The notes: generated by a model from the sequence alone, not told the origin. 64,000 nt of DNA from Callipepla californica brunnescens (GCA_023055505.1 JALIRH010000100.1:372001-436000); one strand, 5' to 3'; positions 1-12,291 are shown, counted from the stretch's first letter. Translations and numbers: made by a program.

Positions 1-1230
1 TGTCATCATGTCACAATATCAGAATGTTGCATTGTCACAATGTGAGAATGACAGGTTGTCACAATTCCAGAATTTCAGAATGTCAACATGTCTGAATGTC
101 ACAATGTCACAATTTCACTATGTCACAACGCTAGAATGTCATAATATCAGAAAGTGAGAATATCACAATGGCAGATCGCCATAATGCCAGAACTTCAGAA
201 GGTGAGAATATTAGAATGTCACAATGTCACAATGTTACAATGTGAGTATCTCAGAATGTCACAATGCCAGAATATCAGAATGGCAGAATATGAGAAAGTG
301 AGAATGTCACAATGTCAAAATGTCAGAATGAGAGAAAGAGAGAATCTCATGATGTCGGAATGTCTTAATGTCAGAATGTCAAATTGTCACAACGTCACGA
401 TATCACAATGAGAGAATATCAGAAAGTGAGAATATGACAATGACCGAATGACACAATGTGAGAACGTTAGAATGTGAGAATGTCAGAATTGGAGAATGTC
501 ACAGAGTCACAATGACAGATTGCCACAATTTCAGAATGTCAGTGTATCACAATGCCACAAAGTCACAATATCAGTATGTCATGAAGATAGAATGTCACAA
601 TGACAACATATGACTGTGACAGAACGTCACAATGTCAGATGATAAATATGGCCGAAAATCACAATGAGAGAATGTTAGAATGTCACAATGTTAACATGTC
701 AGAACGTGAGAAAGTGAGAATGCCACAATGCCACGATGTGAGAATCTCACAATGTCACAATGAGAGAGAGTCAGAATTTCACAGTATCAGAATTTTGCAT
801 TGTCACAATGTGAGAATGACAGATTGTCACATTTCCAGAATTTCAGAATGTCACAATTCCAGAATTTCAGAATGTCCAAATATCTGAATGTCACAATAGC
901 AGAATGTGAGAGTATCACAATGACAGAATGTCAGAATGACAGGTTGTCACAATTCCAGAATGTCACTATGTCACAATGCTAGAATGTCAGAATGTCAGAA
1001 TGTGAAAATAGCACAAGGGCAGGTTGTCATAATGCCAGAACTTCAGAATGTGAGAATATTAGAATGTCATAATGTCAGAATGGGAGAATGTCACAATGGC
1101 AGGTTGTCATAATTCCAGAAGTTCAGAATGGGAGAATATTAGAATGTAACAATGTTGCAATGTGACAATGAGAGTATCTCAGAATGTCACAATGTCAGAA
1201 TGTCAGAATGCCAGAATAAGAGAAAAGAAA
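1..1230 (+). repeat. 8-bp satellite array (GTCAGAAT/GTCACAAT family), copy 1
   Basis: The sequence is built from 8-bp words GTCAGAAT, GTCACAAT, GTGAGAAT, GAGAGAAT and close variants. Because 24 bp equals eight codons, translations show an 8-residue pattern (MSQCHNVR-like) in open frames; this is a repeat artefact and not a gene. Longer recurring phrases, such as GATGTCAGAATGTCTTAATG, show higher-order structure of several hundred bases. It passes into the 11-bp satellite around 1215-1231 with no unique spacer. I do not recognise it as a named avian satellite. Confidence 0.95.
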
Positions 1231-4200
1231 GGTATGAGGAGGCTATGGGGAAGCTATGGGGCAGCTATTGGGCAGCAGTGGGGCAGCTATGGGGCAGTAG
1301 TAGGGCAGCTATAAGGCAGCTATGGGGCAGCAGTGGGGCAGCTATGGGGCGGCTATGAGGAAGCCATTGGGCAGCTATGGGGCAGAAGTGAGGCAGCAAT
1401 CAGGCAGCAGTGAGGCAGCTATGAGGAGGCTATGGGGCAGCTATGGGTCAGCTATCGAGAGGCTATGGGGCAGCTATGGGGCGGCGATGAGGCAGACATG
1501 GGGCAGCTATGGGGGAGCAGTGAGGCAGCTATGGGGAGGCTATGGGGCAGTAGTTGGGCAGCTATAGGGCGGCTATGGGGAAGCCATTGGGCAGCTATGG
1601 GGCAGTAGTGAAGCAGCTATGGGTCAGTAGTTTGGCAGCTATGACGAGGCTATGGGAAGGCCATGGGGAAGCGATGGGGCAGCTCTGAGGCAGACAAAAT
1701 GTAGCTATGGGGGAGCAGTGAGGCAGCTATGGGGTGGCTATGGGGCAGTAGTGGGGCAGCTATGGGGCAGCTATGAGGTAGCCATGGGGCAGCTATGGGG
1801 AAGCAGCGAGGGAGCTATGGGGTAGCAGTGAGGCAGCTATGATGAGGCTATGGGGAGGCTATGGGGCAGCCACGGTGCAGCTATGGGGCAGCAGTGGGGC
1901 AGCTATGGGCAGCAGTAAGGAAGCTATTGAGAAGGCTATGGGGGCAGCTATGGGGTGGCTATGGGGCAGCTATAGAGCGGCAATGTGGCAGTAGTGGGGC
2001 ACCTATAAGGCAGCTATGGGGCAGCAGTGGGACAGCTATGGGGCGGCTATTAGGCAGCCATGGGGTGGCAATGGGGCAGCAGTGAGGCAGCTATGGGGCG
2101 GCTATGGGGCTGAAGTGGGGCAGCTATGAGGAGTCTCTTGAGAGGCTATGGAGCAGCTATGGGGCAGCAGTGGGGTAGCAGGAGGAGACTATGGGGAAGC
2201 TATGAAGCAGGTATGGGGCAGCAGTGGGGCAGCTATGGGGCGACTATGGGGCAGCAGTTGAGCAGCTATGGGGCAGCCATGGGGCAGCTATGTGGCAGTA
2301 GTGAAACAGCTATGGTGTAGCTATAAGCGAGCCTTGGGGCAGCAAGGGGCAGTAGTAAGGCAGCTATGGGGCAGCAGTGGGGCAGCTATGATGAGACTAT
2401 GGGAAGGCCATGAGGAAGCTATGGGGCATCTTTGAGGCAGACAAAAAGTAGCTGTGGGGCTGCAGTGAGGCAGCTATGGGGCAGCTGTGGGGCAGCTATT
2501 GTGTAGCAGTGAGGCATCTATGAGGAGGCTATGGGGAGGATATGAGGCAGTTATGGGGCAGAAGTGAGGCAGCTATGGGGTGGCTATAGGGCAGCAGTGG
2601 GGCAGGTATGGGGCAACAAAGAGGCAGCCATGGGGCAGCAGTGGGGCAGCTTTGAGGCTACGGGGCGGCTATGGGGCAGTAGTGGGGTAGCTATGGGGCA
2701 GCCGTGAGGAAGCTAAGGGGAAGCAATGGGGCAGCTTTGAGGATGCTATTGGGAAGCCATGGGGCAGCAATGGGGCGGCTATGAGGCAGCGACGGGGAAG
2801 CTATGGGGCAGCAGTGAGGCAGGTATGGGGCAGTAGTAAGGCAGCTACGGGGCAGCAGTGGGGCAAATATGAGGAGGCTCTGAGGAAACTATTGGGCAGC
2901 TATGGGGCAGCAGTGAGGCAGTTATAGAACAGGTATGAGGCACTTATCAAGCAGCTATGGGTCAGCTATGAGGAGGCTATGGGGCAGATGTGGTGCAGCA
3001 GTGGGGCAGCTAAGGCAGCTATGGGGAGGCTATGGGGCAGCAGTGTGGGCAACTATGAGGAGACTATGGGGAGGCTATGAGGCAGCTATGGGGCAGTAGT
3101 CGGGCAGCTATTGGACGGCTATGAGGCAGCCATGGGGCAGCTATGGGGCAGCAGTGAGACAGCTATGGGGCAAGTATGGGGAGGCTATGGGGCAGCGACG
3201 GGGTGGCTATGGGGCAGTAGTGGGGCAGCTATGGTGAGGTTATGAGGCAGCCATGGGGTAGGTATGAGAAACCAGTGAGGCAGCTATGGGGCAGTAGTGG
3301 AGCAGCTATGAGGCAGCGGTGGGTCAGCTATGGGGTGGCTATGAGGCAGCAGTGGGTCAGCTATGGGGTGGCTATGAGGCAGCCATGGGGCAGCTATGGG
3401 ACAGCAGTGGGGCAGCTATGAGGTAGCCATGGGGCACCTATGGGGAAGCAGCGAGGGAGCTATGGGGTAGCAGTGAGGCAGCTATGAGGAAGCTATGGGG
3501 AGGCTATGGGGAGGCTATGGGGAGGCTATGGGGAGGCTATGGGGAGGCTATGTAACGGCTATGAGGCAGCCACGGTGCAGTTATGGGGCAGCCACGGTGC
3601 AGCTATGGGGCAGCAGTAAGGAAGCTACGAGAAGGCTATGGAGGCAGCTATCGGGTGGCTATGAGACAGCTATGGGGCAACTATGAGGCAGCCGTAGGGC
3701 AGCTATGGTGCAGCAGTGAGGCAGCAATTAGGCAGAAGTTGGGCAGATATGGGGCAGCAGTGAGGCAGCTATGAGGAGGCTATGGGGCAGCTATGGGGCA
3801 GCAGAGAGGCAGCTATGGGGCACGAGTGAGGCAGCTATGGGTTAGCTATGAGGAGGCCTTGAGGAGGCTATGGGGCAGATATGGGGCAGCAGTGGGGCAG
3901 CTAAGGCAGCTATGGGAAGGCTATGGGGCAGCAGTGTGGGCAACTATGAGGAGACTATGGGGAGGCTATGAGGCAGCTATGGGGCAGCAGTCGGGCAGAT
4001 ATAAGGCAGCTATTGGGAAGCAGTGGGGCAGCTATGGGGCGGCTATTAGGCAGCCTTTGGGCACCTATTGGGCAGCAGTGAGGCAGGTATGGGGCAGCTA
4101 TGGGGCAGCTATGAGGACGTTATGGGGCAGCTATGGGGCAGCAGTGGGGCAGCAATAACGCAGTAGTGGGGCAGCTATGGGGCAGTAGTGGGGCAGCAAT

Positions 4201-5300
4201 GAGGACGCTATAGGGAGACTATGGGGCATGTATGGAGCGGCTAGGAGGCAGCTATGGGGCAGGTATGAGGCAGCCATGGGGTGGCTGTGGGGCAGCAGTG
4301 AGGCAGCTATGAAGAGGCTATGGAAATGCTATAGGGCAGCAGTGGGGCAGCTACGGAGCGGCTATGAGGCAGCCATTTTGCATCTATGGGGCAGCAGTGG
4401 GGCAGCTACAAGGAAGCTATAGGGCAGCTATGGGACAGCAGTGGGGCAGCTATGGTGCGGCTATGAGGCAGCCATGAGGCAGACACGGGGCAGCAGTGGG
4501 GCAGCTATGGTGCGGCTATGAGGCAGCCATGAGGCAGATATGGGGCAGCAGTGGGGCAGCTATGAGCAGGCTTTGGGGCGGCTGTGGAGCAGCAGTGGGG
4601 AAGCTATGGGGCAGTAGTGGGGCAACTATAAGTTAGCAGTGGGGCAGCTATGGGGCGGCTATGGGGCAGCAGTGGGGCAGCTATGAGGAGGTTATGGGGC
4701 AGCCATTGGCAGCTATGGGGCTGCAGTGAGGCAGCAATGGGGCAGCAGTGGGGCAGCTATGGGGCGGCTCTAAGGCAGCAGTGATGCAGATATCGAGCAG
4801 CTCTGAGGAGGCTATGAGGCCGCTATGAGGCAGTAGTGGGGCAGCTATGGGGCAGCAGTGGGGTGGCTATGTGGCAGCAATGGGGCAGCCATGGGGCAGG
4901 TATGGGGCTGCAGTGGGACAGATATGAGGAGGCTATTGGGCAGCTATTGTGGCAGTAGTCGGGCAGCTATTGGGCAGCTATTGGGAAGCCGTGGGGCAGC
5001 TATCGGGCGGCTATTATACAGCCATGGAGCAGCTATGGTGCAGCAGTGTTGCAGCTATGAGGAGGCTATGGGGAGGCTATGGAGCAGCTATGGGGCGGCT
5101 ATCTGGTGGCTATGAGGCAGCTATCGGGCAGCTCTGAGGAGGCTATGGGGCCACTATGAGGCAGTAGTGGGGCAGCTATGGGGCAGCAGTGGGGTGGCTA
5201 TGGGGTGGCAGCGGGGCAACAGTGGGGCAGCCATGGGGCAGCTATGGGGCTGCAGTGGGGCAGCTATGAGGAGGCTATGGGGCAGCAGTGGGGCTGCTGG
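1231..5300 (+). repeat. 11-bp satellite array (GCAGCTATGGG family), copy 1 left arm
   Basis: The array is an 11-bp unit alternating mainly GCAGCTATGGG, GCAGCAGTGGG, GCGGCTATGGG and GAGGCTATGGG. The plus strand carries a GGGG run roughly every 11 bases with 7-base spacers (CAGCTAT, CAGCAGT), which fits the usual G-quadruplex pattern. Many open frames cross it with an 11-residue period (MGQLWGSYGAA-like) in all three plus frames; they have no other coding features. The array stops cleanly at 5300 where a CpG island begins. Confidence 0.95.
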
Positions 5301-5612
5301 TTTCCCCCCGCTTCTTTTGTTGGAGTCCTCGCCCCTTCCATGGTTGCCCACCAATGAGGACTGGCTGATCCCTCCCCCACATCGACGGCCCCGGACCCAC
5401 AACCCCGACCCCACATCTGCAGCCCCAGCCCCATAACAGAGCCTTCAGACCCCTAACTGAGCACCCGGACTTAGAACCGAGCATCGAGCCCCATTAGCCC
5501 CAACCCCAGCCCCACATCCCCGTCCCTCACCCAACTCCGCCCCACCCCACCCACACCCTATTCCCCCCTTCTCCCTCCGCCACCCCACTCCTCCCCCCCT
5601 CCCCTTTCCCAC

Positions 5613-5698
5613 CTGCGTGTGCGCGAGCAGCCGCTGTAGCTCCCCCAGGAGCTCCACGTTGCGCGACCTCCCCCCCCGCCAACGCCATGGCCGAACAG
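5613..5698 (-). CDS. Possible first coding exon, minus strand (frame disturbed)
   Basis: On the minus strand an ATG at 5698-5696 is followed by a run of eight G and then codons reading ELLGELQRLLAHTQ, ending at a canonical donor (CAG|GTGGGA). The leucine-rich segment and the donor look like a genuine exon. With eight G the ATG is not in frame with that segment; one G fewer would join them. The copy at 56299-56384 has the same G run. It may be an assembly homopolymer error, a frameshifted pseudogene, or chance. I do not recognise the protein. Confidence 0.25.
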
Positions 5699-5787
5699 CC
5701 CCACCCCCACTGCGCGCGGCTCTGGGAATAGCACTACGCGTGCGCCGGTCCCGGAAGCCGGAAACGGAAGTCCCCCCCCCCCCGCAG

Positions 5788-6015
5788 ATGAACGGAGCGG
5801 TGGAGTACTATGGCGGCGGCGGTGGCGGCGCCGCGGAAACCGCGGAAACCGCGCGTTGGAGCGGCGGCGGCGGCGGCGGCTCCGTTGCCGTGGGAACCGC
5901 GGAAACTGCGGAAACTGCGGAAACCGCGCGTTGGAGCGGCGGCGGCGGCGGCGGCGGCTCCGTTGCCGCGGAAACCGCACGTTGGAGCGGCGGCGGCGGC
6001 TGTACGGGAGGCACT
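5788..6015 (+). other. Possible exon-like open segment containing the VNTR, plus strand
   Basis: A C-tract followed by GCAG (acceptor-like) precedes ATG at 5788; the segment stays open for 76 codons and ends at GT|GAGC (donor-like, 6016). It encodes low-complexity Gly-rich sequence with repeated AETAETARWSGGGG blocks. In the second copy (56474-56776) the same segment is 25 codons longer and still open. The composition is that of a CpG-island trinucleotide tract, so coding status is doubtful; an untranslated exon or no exon at all are equally possible. Confidence 0.2.
5809..6003 (+). repeat. GC-rich minisatellite (75-bp unit) in the CpG island, copy 1
   Basis: The unit joins a GGC-repeat tract, the phrase CTCCGTTGCCGTGGGAACCG and repeats of GGAAACTGC, ending in CGCGCGTTGGAGCGGC. 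This copy has one full 75-bp unit fewer than the copy at 56495-56764. The unit length is a multiple of three. Confidence 0.85.
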
Positions 6016-6137
6016 GTGAGCTTTGGGGGTGGGGCTGGGCAGGGGCAGCGGCAGCGGCAGCGGCAGCGGGGGAGGGGCGGGGCAGGATTCCGGGGCCGCG
6101 CGGCGCTCTCTTTTTTCCCCTAGCACTTGTAACATCT

Positions 6138-9100
6138 ATGAGGAGGCTATGGGGAGGATATGAGGCAGCTATGGGGTGGCTATGGGGCTGCAGTAAGGCA
6201 GGTATGGGGCAGAAATGAGGCAGCCACGGGGCAGCAGTGGGGCAGCTATGGGGCAGCTATGGGACAGAAGTGGGGCAGCTCTAAGGGTAGCCATGGGGCA
6301 GTTATGGGGCAACAGTGGGGCAGGTATGGGGCGGCTATTAGGCAGCCATCAAGCAGCTATGAGGCAGTAGTGGGGCAGCTATGAGGAAGCAGTGATGGAG
6401 CTATGGAGTAGCAGTGAGGCAGCTATAAGGAGGCTATGGGAGGCTATGGGGCAGCTATGGTGCATCAGTGAGGAAGCTATGGGGCGGCTTTGGGGCAGCA
6501 TTTTGGCAGCTATGGGGCAGCAGTGGGACAGCTATGAGGAGGCTATGGGGAAGCTATGTGGCAGCAGAGAGCTAGCTATGGGGCAGCTATGAGGAGGCTA
6601 AGGGGAGGCTATGGGGCAGCTATAGAGCGCCTATGTGGCAGTAGTTGGGCAGATATAAGGCAGCAGTGGGGCAGCTATGGGGCGGGAATTAGGCAGCCAT
6701 GGGGCACGTATGGGGCAGCAGTGAGGTAGCTATGGGGCAGCTATGGGTCAGCTATGAGGAGGTTATGGGGAGGCAATGGAGCAGCAGTGGGGCAGATATG
6801 GGACGGTTATTAAGAGGCTATGTGGCAGCTATGGGGCATTAGTGGGGCAGCTATGGGGAAGTAGTGGGGCAGATATGGGGCAGCAGTGAGGCAGCTATGG
6901 GGTAGCTATGAGAAAGCTATGGGGCAGCAGTGAGGAAGTAGTGAGGCAGCTATGAGAAGGCTGTGGGGAAGCTATGGGGCAGCTATGGGGCACCAGTGAG
7001 GCAGATATGGGGCACCAGTGAGGCAGCTATAGGGAGGCTACGGGGCAGCAGTGAGGGAGTAGAGAGTCAAATATGGGGCATTAGTGCGGCAGCTATGGGG
7101 CATTAGTGGGGCAGTTATGAGGAGGCTATGGGGAGGCTATGGAGCAGCTATGGGGCAGCTATAGGGCAGCAGGGAGGTAGCAATGGGGCAGCAGTTGGGA
7201 AGCTATGATGAGGCTATGGTGAGTCTACGGGGCAGCTATGGTACACCAGTGAGGCAGCCATGGGGCAGCTATGGTACACCAGTGAGGCAGCCATGGGGCA
7301 GCTATGGGGCACCAATGGGACAGTTATGAGGAGGCTGTGGGGAAGCTATGGGGCAGCTATGGGGCAGCAATGAGGAGGGTATGGAGAGGCTATGGGGCAG
7401 CTATGGTGCAACAGTGAGGCAGCTATGGGGTAGCTTTGAGGAGGCTGTGGGGAGGATATGGGGTAGATATGTGGCAACGGTGAGGTAGCTATGGGGAAGC
7501 TATGGGGCAGCAATGAGGGAGTAGTCGGTCAGCTATGGGGCATTAGTGCTGCAGCTATGGGGCCGAGTGGGGCAGTTAAGAGGAGGCTATGGGGAGGCTA
7601 TGGGGCAGCTATCGGACAGCATTGAGCTAGCTTTAGAACAGCTATGAGGAGGCTATGGGGCAGATATGGGGCAGCAGTCGGGCAGCTATGGGGCGGATAT
7701 GGAGCAGCAGTGGGGCAGGTATGGGGCAGTAGTAAGACAGCTATGTGGCAGCAGTGGGGCAGATATGAGGAGGCTATGAGGAGGCTATGGGGCGGCTATG
7801 AAGCAGCAGTGAGGCAGTTATGAGGCGGCTATGGGTCAGATATGTGGCAGCAGTGAAGCAGCTATGGTGCGGCTATAAGGCAGCCATGGGGCAGCTATGG
7901 GTTAGCAGTGAGTCAGCTATGGGGCAGCAGTTGGGCAGCTATGAGGAGGCTATGGGGCAGCTATGGAGCAGATTTGAAACAGCTTTGGGGCGGCTGTGGG
8001 GCAGTAGTTTGGCAGCTATGAGGCAGCAGTTGGGCAGCAGTTGGGGCAGTAGTGAGGCAGCTATGTGGCAGCTCAGGAGAGGCTATGGGGCAGCTATGGG
8101 GCATTAGTGGGGCAGCTATGGGGAAGTAGTGGGGCAGATATGGGGCAGCAGTGAGGCAGCTATGGGGTAGCTATTGGGCAGTAGTGGGGAAGCAGTGAGG
8201 CAGCTATGGGGCAGCAGTTGGGCAGCTATAAAGAGGCTATGGAGAGGCTGTGCGGCAGCTATGGTGCATCAGTGAGGAAGCTATGGGGCGTCTTTAGGGC
8301 AGCAGTTTGACAGCTATGAGGCAGTCACGGGGCAGCTATGGGACAGCAGTGGGACAGCTATGAGGAGGCTAGAGGGCAGCTATGGGGCAGCTATGAGGAG
8401 GCTATGGGGAGGCTATGGGGCAGGTATATAGTGGCTATGTGGCAGTAGTCGGGCAGATATAAGGCATCAATGGGGCAGCAGTGGGGCAGCTATTGGGCGG
8501 CTATTAGGCAGCCATGGGGCGGCTATGGGGCAGCAGGGAGGTAGCAATGGGGCAGCAGTGGAGCAGCTATGATGAGGCTATGGCGAGGCTCTGGGGCAGC
8601 TATGGTGCACCAGTGAGGCAGCTATTGGGTAGCTATGAAGAGGCTGTGGGGAGGCTATGGGGCAGATATGTGGCAACGTTGAGGTAGCTATTGAGAAGCT
8701 ATGGGGCAGCAGTGAGGCAGTAGTGGGTCAGCTATGGGGCATTAGTGCTGCAGCTATGGGGCCGCAGTGGGGCATCTAAGAGGAAGCTATAGGGAGGCTA
8801 TGGGGCAGCTATGGGGCAGCAGTGAGCTAGCTATAGAACAGCTATGAGGAGGCTATGGGGCAGCTATGGAGCAGATTTGAAACAGCTTTGGGGCGGCTAT
8901 GGGGCAGTAGTTTGGCAGCTATGAGGCAGCAGTTGGGCAGCTATGGGGCAGTAGTGAGGCAGCTATGTGGCGGCTCAGGAGAGGCTATGGGGCAGCTATG
9001 GGGCATTAGTGGGGCAGCTATGGGGAAGTAGTGGGGCAGGTAAGGGGCAGAAGTGAGGCAGCTATGAGGTAGCTATGAGGAGGCTATGGGGCAGTAGTGG

Positions 9101-11597
9101 GGAAGCAGTGAGGCAGCTATGGGGCAGCAGTTGGGCAGCTATGAGGAGGCTATGGGGAGGCTATGGGGCAGCAGTGAGGCAGTTTTGGGGCACCAGTGAG
9201 GCAGCTATGGGGAGGCTACGGGGCAGCAGTCGGGCAGCTATGGGGCGGATATGGAGCAGCAGTGGGGCAGATATGAGGAGGCTATGAGGAGGCTATGGGG
9301 CAGCAGTGAGGCAGCTATGGGACAGGTATGAGGCACTTATCAAGCAGCTCTGGGGCAGCGGTGTGGCAGCTAAGAGGAGGCAATTGGGAGGCTATGGGGC
9401 AGCTATGAAGCAGCAGTGAGGCAGCTATGGGGCGTCTATGGGGCAGCAGTGGGGCAACTATGAGGAGACTATGGGGAGGCTATGGGGCAGCTATTGGGCA
9501 GCAGTGAGGCAGCAATGAGGCAGCTATGAGGAGGCTATGGGAAGCCGATGAGGCAGCTATAGAGCGGCTATGGGGCAGTAGTGGGGCAGCTATTGGGAAG
9601 CAGTGGCAAGGCTATCGGGCGGCTATTAGGCAGCCATTGGGCACCATGGGACAGCAGTGAGGCAGCTATGGGACGGCTATGGGGAGGCTATGGGGCAGGT
9701 ATGGGGCAGCAGTGGGGCAGCTATGGAGCAGATATCGAGAGGTTATGAGGCAGCTATGGGGGTGGCGATGAGGCAGACATAGGGAAGCTATGGTGGAGCA
9801 GGGAGGCAGCTATGGGGTGGCTATGGGGCAGCAGTGAGACAGCTATGGGGCAAGTATGGGGAGGCTATGGGGCAGTAATGGGGCAGCTATGGGGCGGCTA
9901 TGAGGCAGCCATGGGGTACGTCTGGGGCACCACTGAGGCAGCTAAGGGCAGCAGTGAGGCAGCTATGGGGAGGCTATGGGGCAGCAGTGAGGCAGTAGTG
10001 GGTCAGTAGTGCTGCAGCTATGGGGCTGCAGTGGGGCAGCTAAGAGGAAGCTATGGGGAGGCTATGGGGCAGCTATTGTGCATCAGTGAGGAAGCTACGA
10101 GGCGGCAATGGGGCAGCAGTTTTGCAGTTATGAGGCAGCTATGGGGCAGCAGTGAGGCAGCTATGAGGAGACTATGGGGAGGCTATGGGGCAGAAGTGGG
10201 GCAGCTATGGGGTAGCCATGGGGCAGCCATCAAACGGCTATGGGGCAGCAGTGGGGCAGCTAAGAGGAGGCTATGGACCAGCTATGGGGCGGCTACAAGG
10301 CAGCCATGGGGCAACTATGGGCAAGCAGTGAGAGAGCTATGAGGAGGCTATGGGTAGGCTATAGGGCAGGTATTGGACAGCTATGAGGCAGCCATGGTGC
10401 AGCTATGGGGCAGCAGTGGGGCAGCAATGGGGCGGCTATTAGGTAGCCATGGGGTGGCAATGGGACACCAGTGAGACATCTATGGGGTGGATATGTAGCA
10501 GCAGTGGGGCAGGTATGGGGCAGTAGTGGGGTAGCTATGAGGAGGCTACGGGGCAACTATGGGGCAGCAGAGAGGCAGCGATGGGACAGGTATGAGGAGG
10601 CTATGGGGAGACTACGGGGCAGCTATGAAGCTGCAGTGAGGCAGCTATGGGGCGGCTATGGGGAGGCTATGGGGCAGCTATGGAAAAGCTATGAGGCAAC
10701 CATGGGGCTGCAGTTGGGCATCTCTGGGGCCGCATTGAGGAAGCTATGGGGCAGCTCCGAGGAGCCTATGCAGCAGCTATGGAGCGGCTATGAGGCAGCT
10801 ATGGGGCAGGTATGAGGCAGCCATGGGGCGGCTGTGGGGCAGCAGTGAGGCAGCTATGAAGAGGCTATGGGGAGGCTAAGGGGCAGCAGTGGGGCAGCTA
10901 CGGGGCGGCTATGAGGCAGCCATTGGGCATCTAAGGGGCAGCAGTGGGGCAGCTATAAAGAGGCTATGGGGAGGCTATGGGGCAGCTATGGTGCATCAGT
11001 GAGGAAGCTATGGGGCGTCAATGGGGCAGCAGTTTGACAGCTATGAGGCAGCCACGGGGCAGCTATGGGGCAGCAGTGGGACAGCTATGAGGAGGCTATA
11101 GGGCAGCTATGGGGCAGCTCTGAGGAGGCTATGGGGAGGCTATGGAGCAGCTATGGGGCAGCAGTGAGGAAGCTATGGGGTGGCTATGGGGCGGCTATGA
11201 GGCAGCTATGGGGTAGCAGTGAGACAGCTATGAGGAGGCTACGGGGAGGCTATAGGGCAGTTATGGGGCGGGTATTAGACAGCCATGGGGCGGCTATGGG
11301 GCAGCAGGGAGGTAGCAATGGGGCAGCAGTGGGGCAGCTATGATGAGGCTATGGCGAGGCTCTGGGGCAGCTATGGTGCACCAGTGAGGCAGCTATTGGG
11401 TAGCTGTGAGGAGGCTGTGGGGAGGCTATGGGGCAGATATGCGGCAACGGTGAGGCAGCTATTGGGAAGCTATGGGGCAGCAGTGAGGCAGTAGTGGGTC
11501 AGCGATGGGGCAGCAGTGAGGCAGCTATGGGGCTGCAGTGGGGCATCTAAGAGGAAGCTATGGCGAGGCTATGGGGCAGCTATGGGGCAGCAATCGG
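6138..11597 (+). repeat. 11-bp satellite array, copy 1 right arm
   Basis: Same GCAGCTATGGG-family satellite as 1231-5300, resuming immediately after the CpG island. It contains variant-rich higher-order blocks; for example the 7820-8100 and 8840-9000 stretches share the phrase GAGCAGATTTGAAACAGC. Compared with the second copy it holds an extra stretch of about 671 bp between ~9220 and ~9900, exactly 61 units of 11 bp. It ends by cutting into ERV RNase H sequence at about 11597. Confidence 0.95.
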
Positions 11598-12291
11598 GCT
11601 TTCCCACAAAGCGACACAATCCATCTGTGAACAGGGCGTATCTCTTTTCATCTTCTGTTAGTTCATTATATGGTGAGGCTTCTTTAGCACGTGACACCTC
11701 CTCTGCTGGGGTTGTTCCAAACTTTTTACCTTCAGGCCAGTCCATGATCACCTCCAGGATTCCTGAACGGTTGGGGTTCCCCATCCGAGCTCGCTGTGTA
11801 ATCAGCGCAATCCTCTTACTCCAAGTGGCATCAGTAGCATGATGGGTAGAGGGAACTGTTCCTTTAAACATCCAGTTCAGTACTGGCAGTCGAGGTGCCA
11901 GAAGGAGCTGCGTTTCAGTACCGATTACTTCAGAAGCAGCTCGAACCCCCTGATATGCGGCTAAGATCTCCTTCTCAGTTGGAGTGTAGCGCTCCTCAGA
12001 CCCCCTGTATGCTCGACTCCAGAAACCAAGGGGTCGGCCTTGGGTCTCTCCAGAAGCTCTTTGCCACAAACTCCAAGTGGGACCTTCCTTTCCAGCAGCA
12101 GTGTAGAGGATGTTCTTTACATCCTGTCCCGTCCGCACTGGCCCCAGGGCCACGGCACGGGCTATCTCCTGCTTCATTTGCTCAAAAGCCTGCTGCTGCT
12201 CAGGGCCCCACACAAAATCATTCTTCTTCCAGAGGTCACCTGATAAAGGGGGCTCACAATGAGGCTGTAGTTTGGAACATGCAGTCTCCAA
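11598..12291 (-). pseudogene. ERV-A pol: RT connection and start of RNase H (truncated)
   Basis: Minus-strand frame covering the RT thumb/connection segment (WGPEQQQAFEQMKQ) and the linker to RNase H. The first RNase H motif is present (ALFTDG, with the catalytic Asp), after which the frame runs into satellite sequence at about 11597, giving an unrelated tail. It is displaced by one frame from the upstream RT frame, with the shift at roughly 12235-12260. Most of RNase H and all of integrase are absent. The identical truncation occurs in the second copy. Confidence 0.85.

Larger units (their letters stand above)
5301..6137. promoter_or_regulatory. CpG island with ETS and YY1-like sites, copy 1
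   Basis: An abrupt change from satellite to C-rich then CpG-rich unique sequence. At 5751-5771 three GGAA cores lie in tandem (CCGGAAGCCGGAAACGGAAG), the arrangement typical of ETS/GABP sites in bidirectional housekeeping promoters. ATGGCGGC at about 5809-5816 matches the YY1 core. A candidate minus-strand first exon ends at a good donor (CAG|GTGGGA, junction at 5613). A candidate plus-strand exon runs 5788-6015. I infer an active or former gene promoter whose intron has filled with satellite. No downstream exons were found, so the gene is not identified. Confidence 0.6.

Noticed and set aside
154..982. Open frames with MSQCHNVR-type sequence in the 8-bp satellite (also 46317-48466 and 50373-51201)
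   Set aside because: 24 bp is eight codons, so any open frame repeats every eight residues; nothing suggests a protein.
1..1230. CRISPR-like regular spacing
   Set aside because: Units are 8 bp with no spacer sequences; the genome is vertebrate.
1231..5300. Known chicken satellites (41-bp nuclear-membrane-associated repeat, W-specific XhoI or EcoRI repeats)
   Set aside because: Unit length and sequence (11 bp, GCAGCTATGGG) do not fit those families as I know them; no A/T-run 21-bp pattern is present.
1322..11494. Dozens of open frames of 60-140 codons with MGQLWGSYGAA-type sequence (and their counterparts at 51541-61594)
   Set aside because: They are periodic translations of the 11-bp satellite, present in all three plus frames, with no start context, domain or codon signal.
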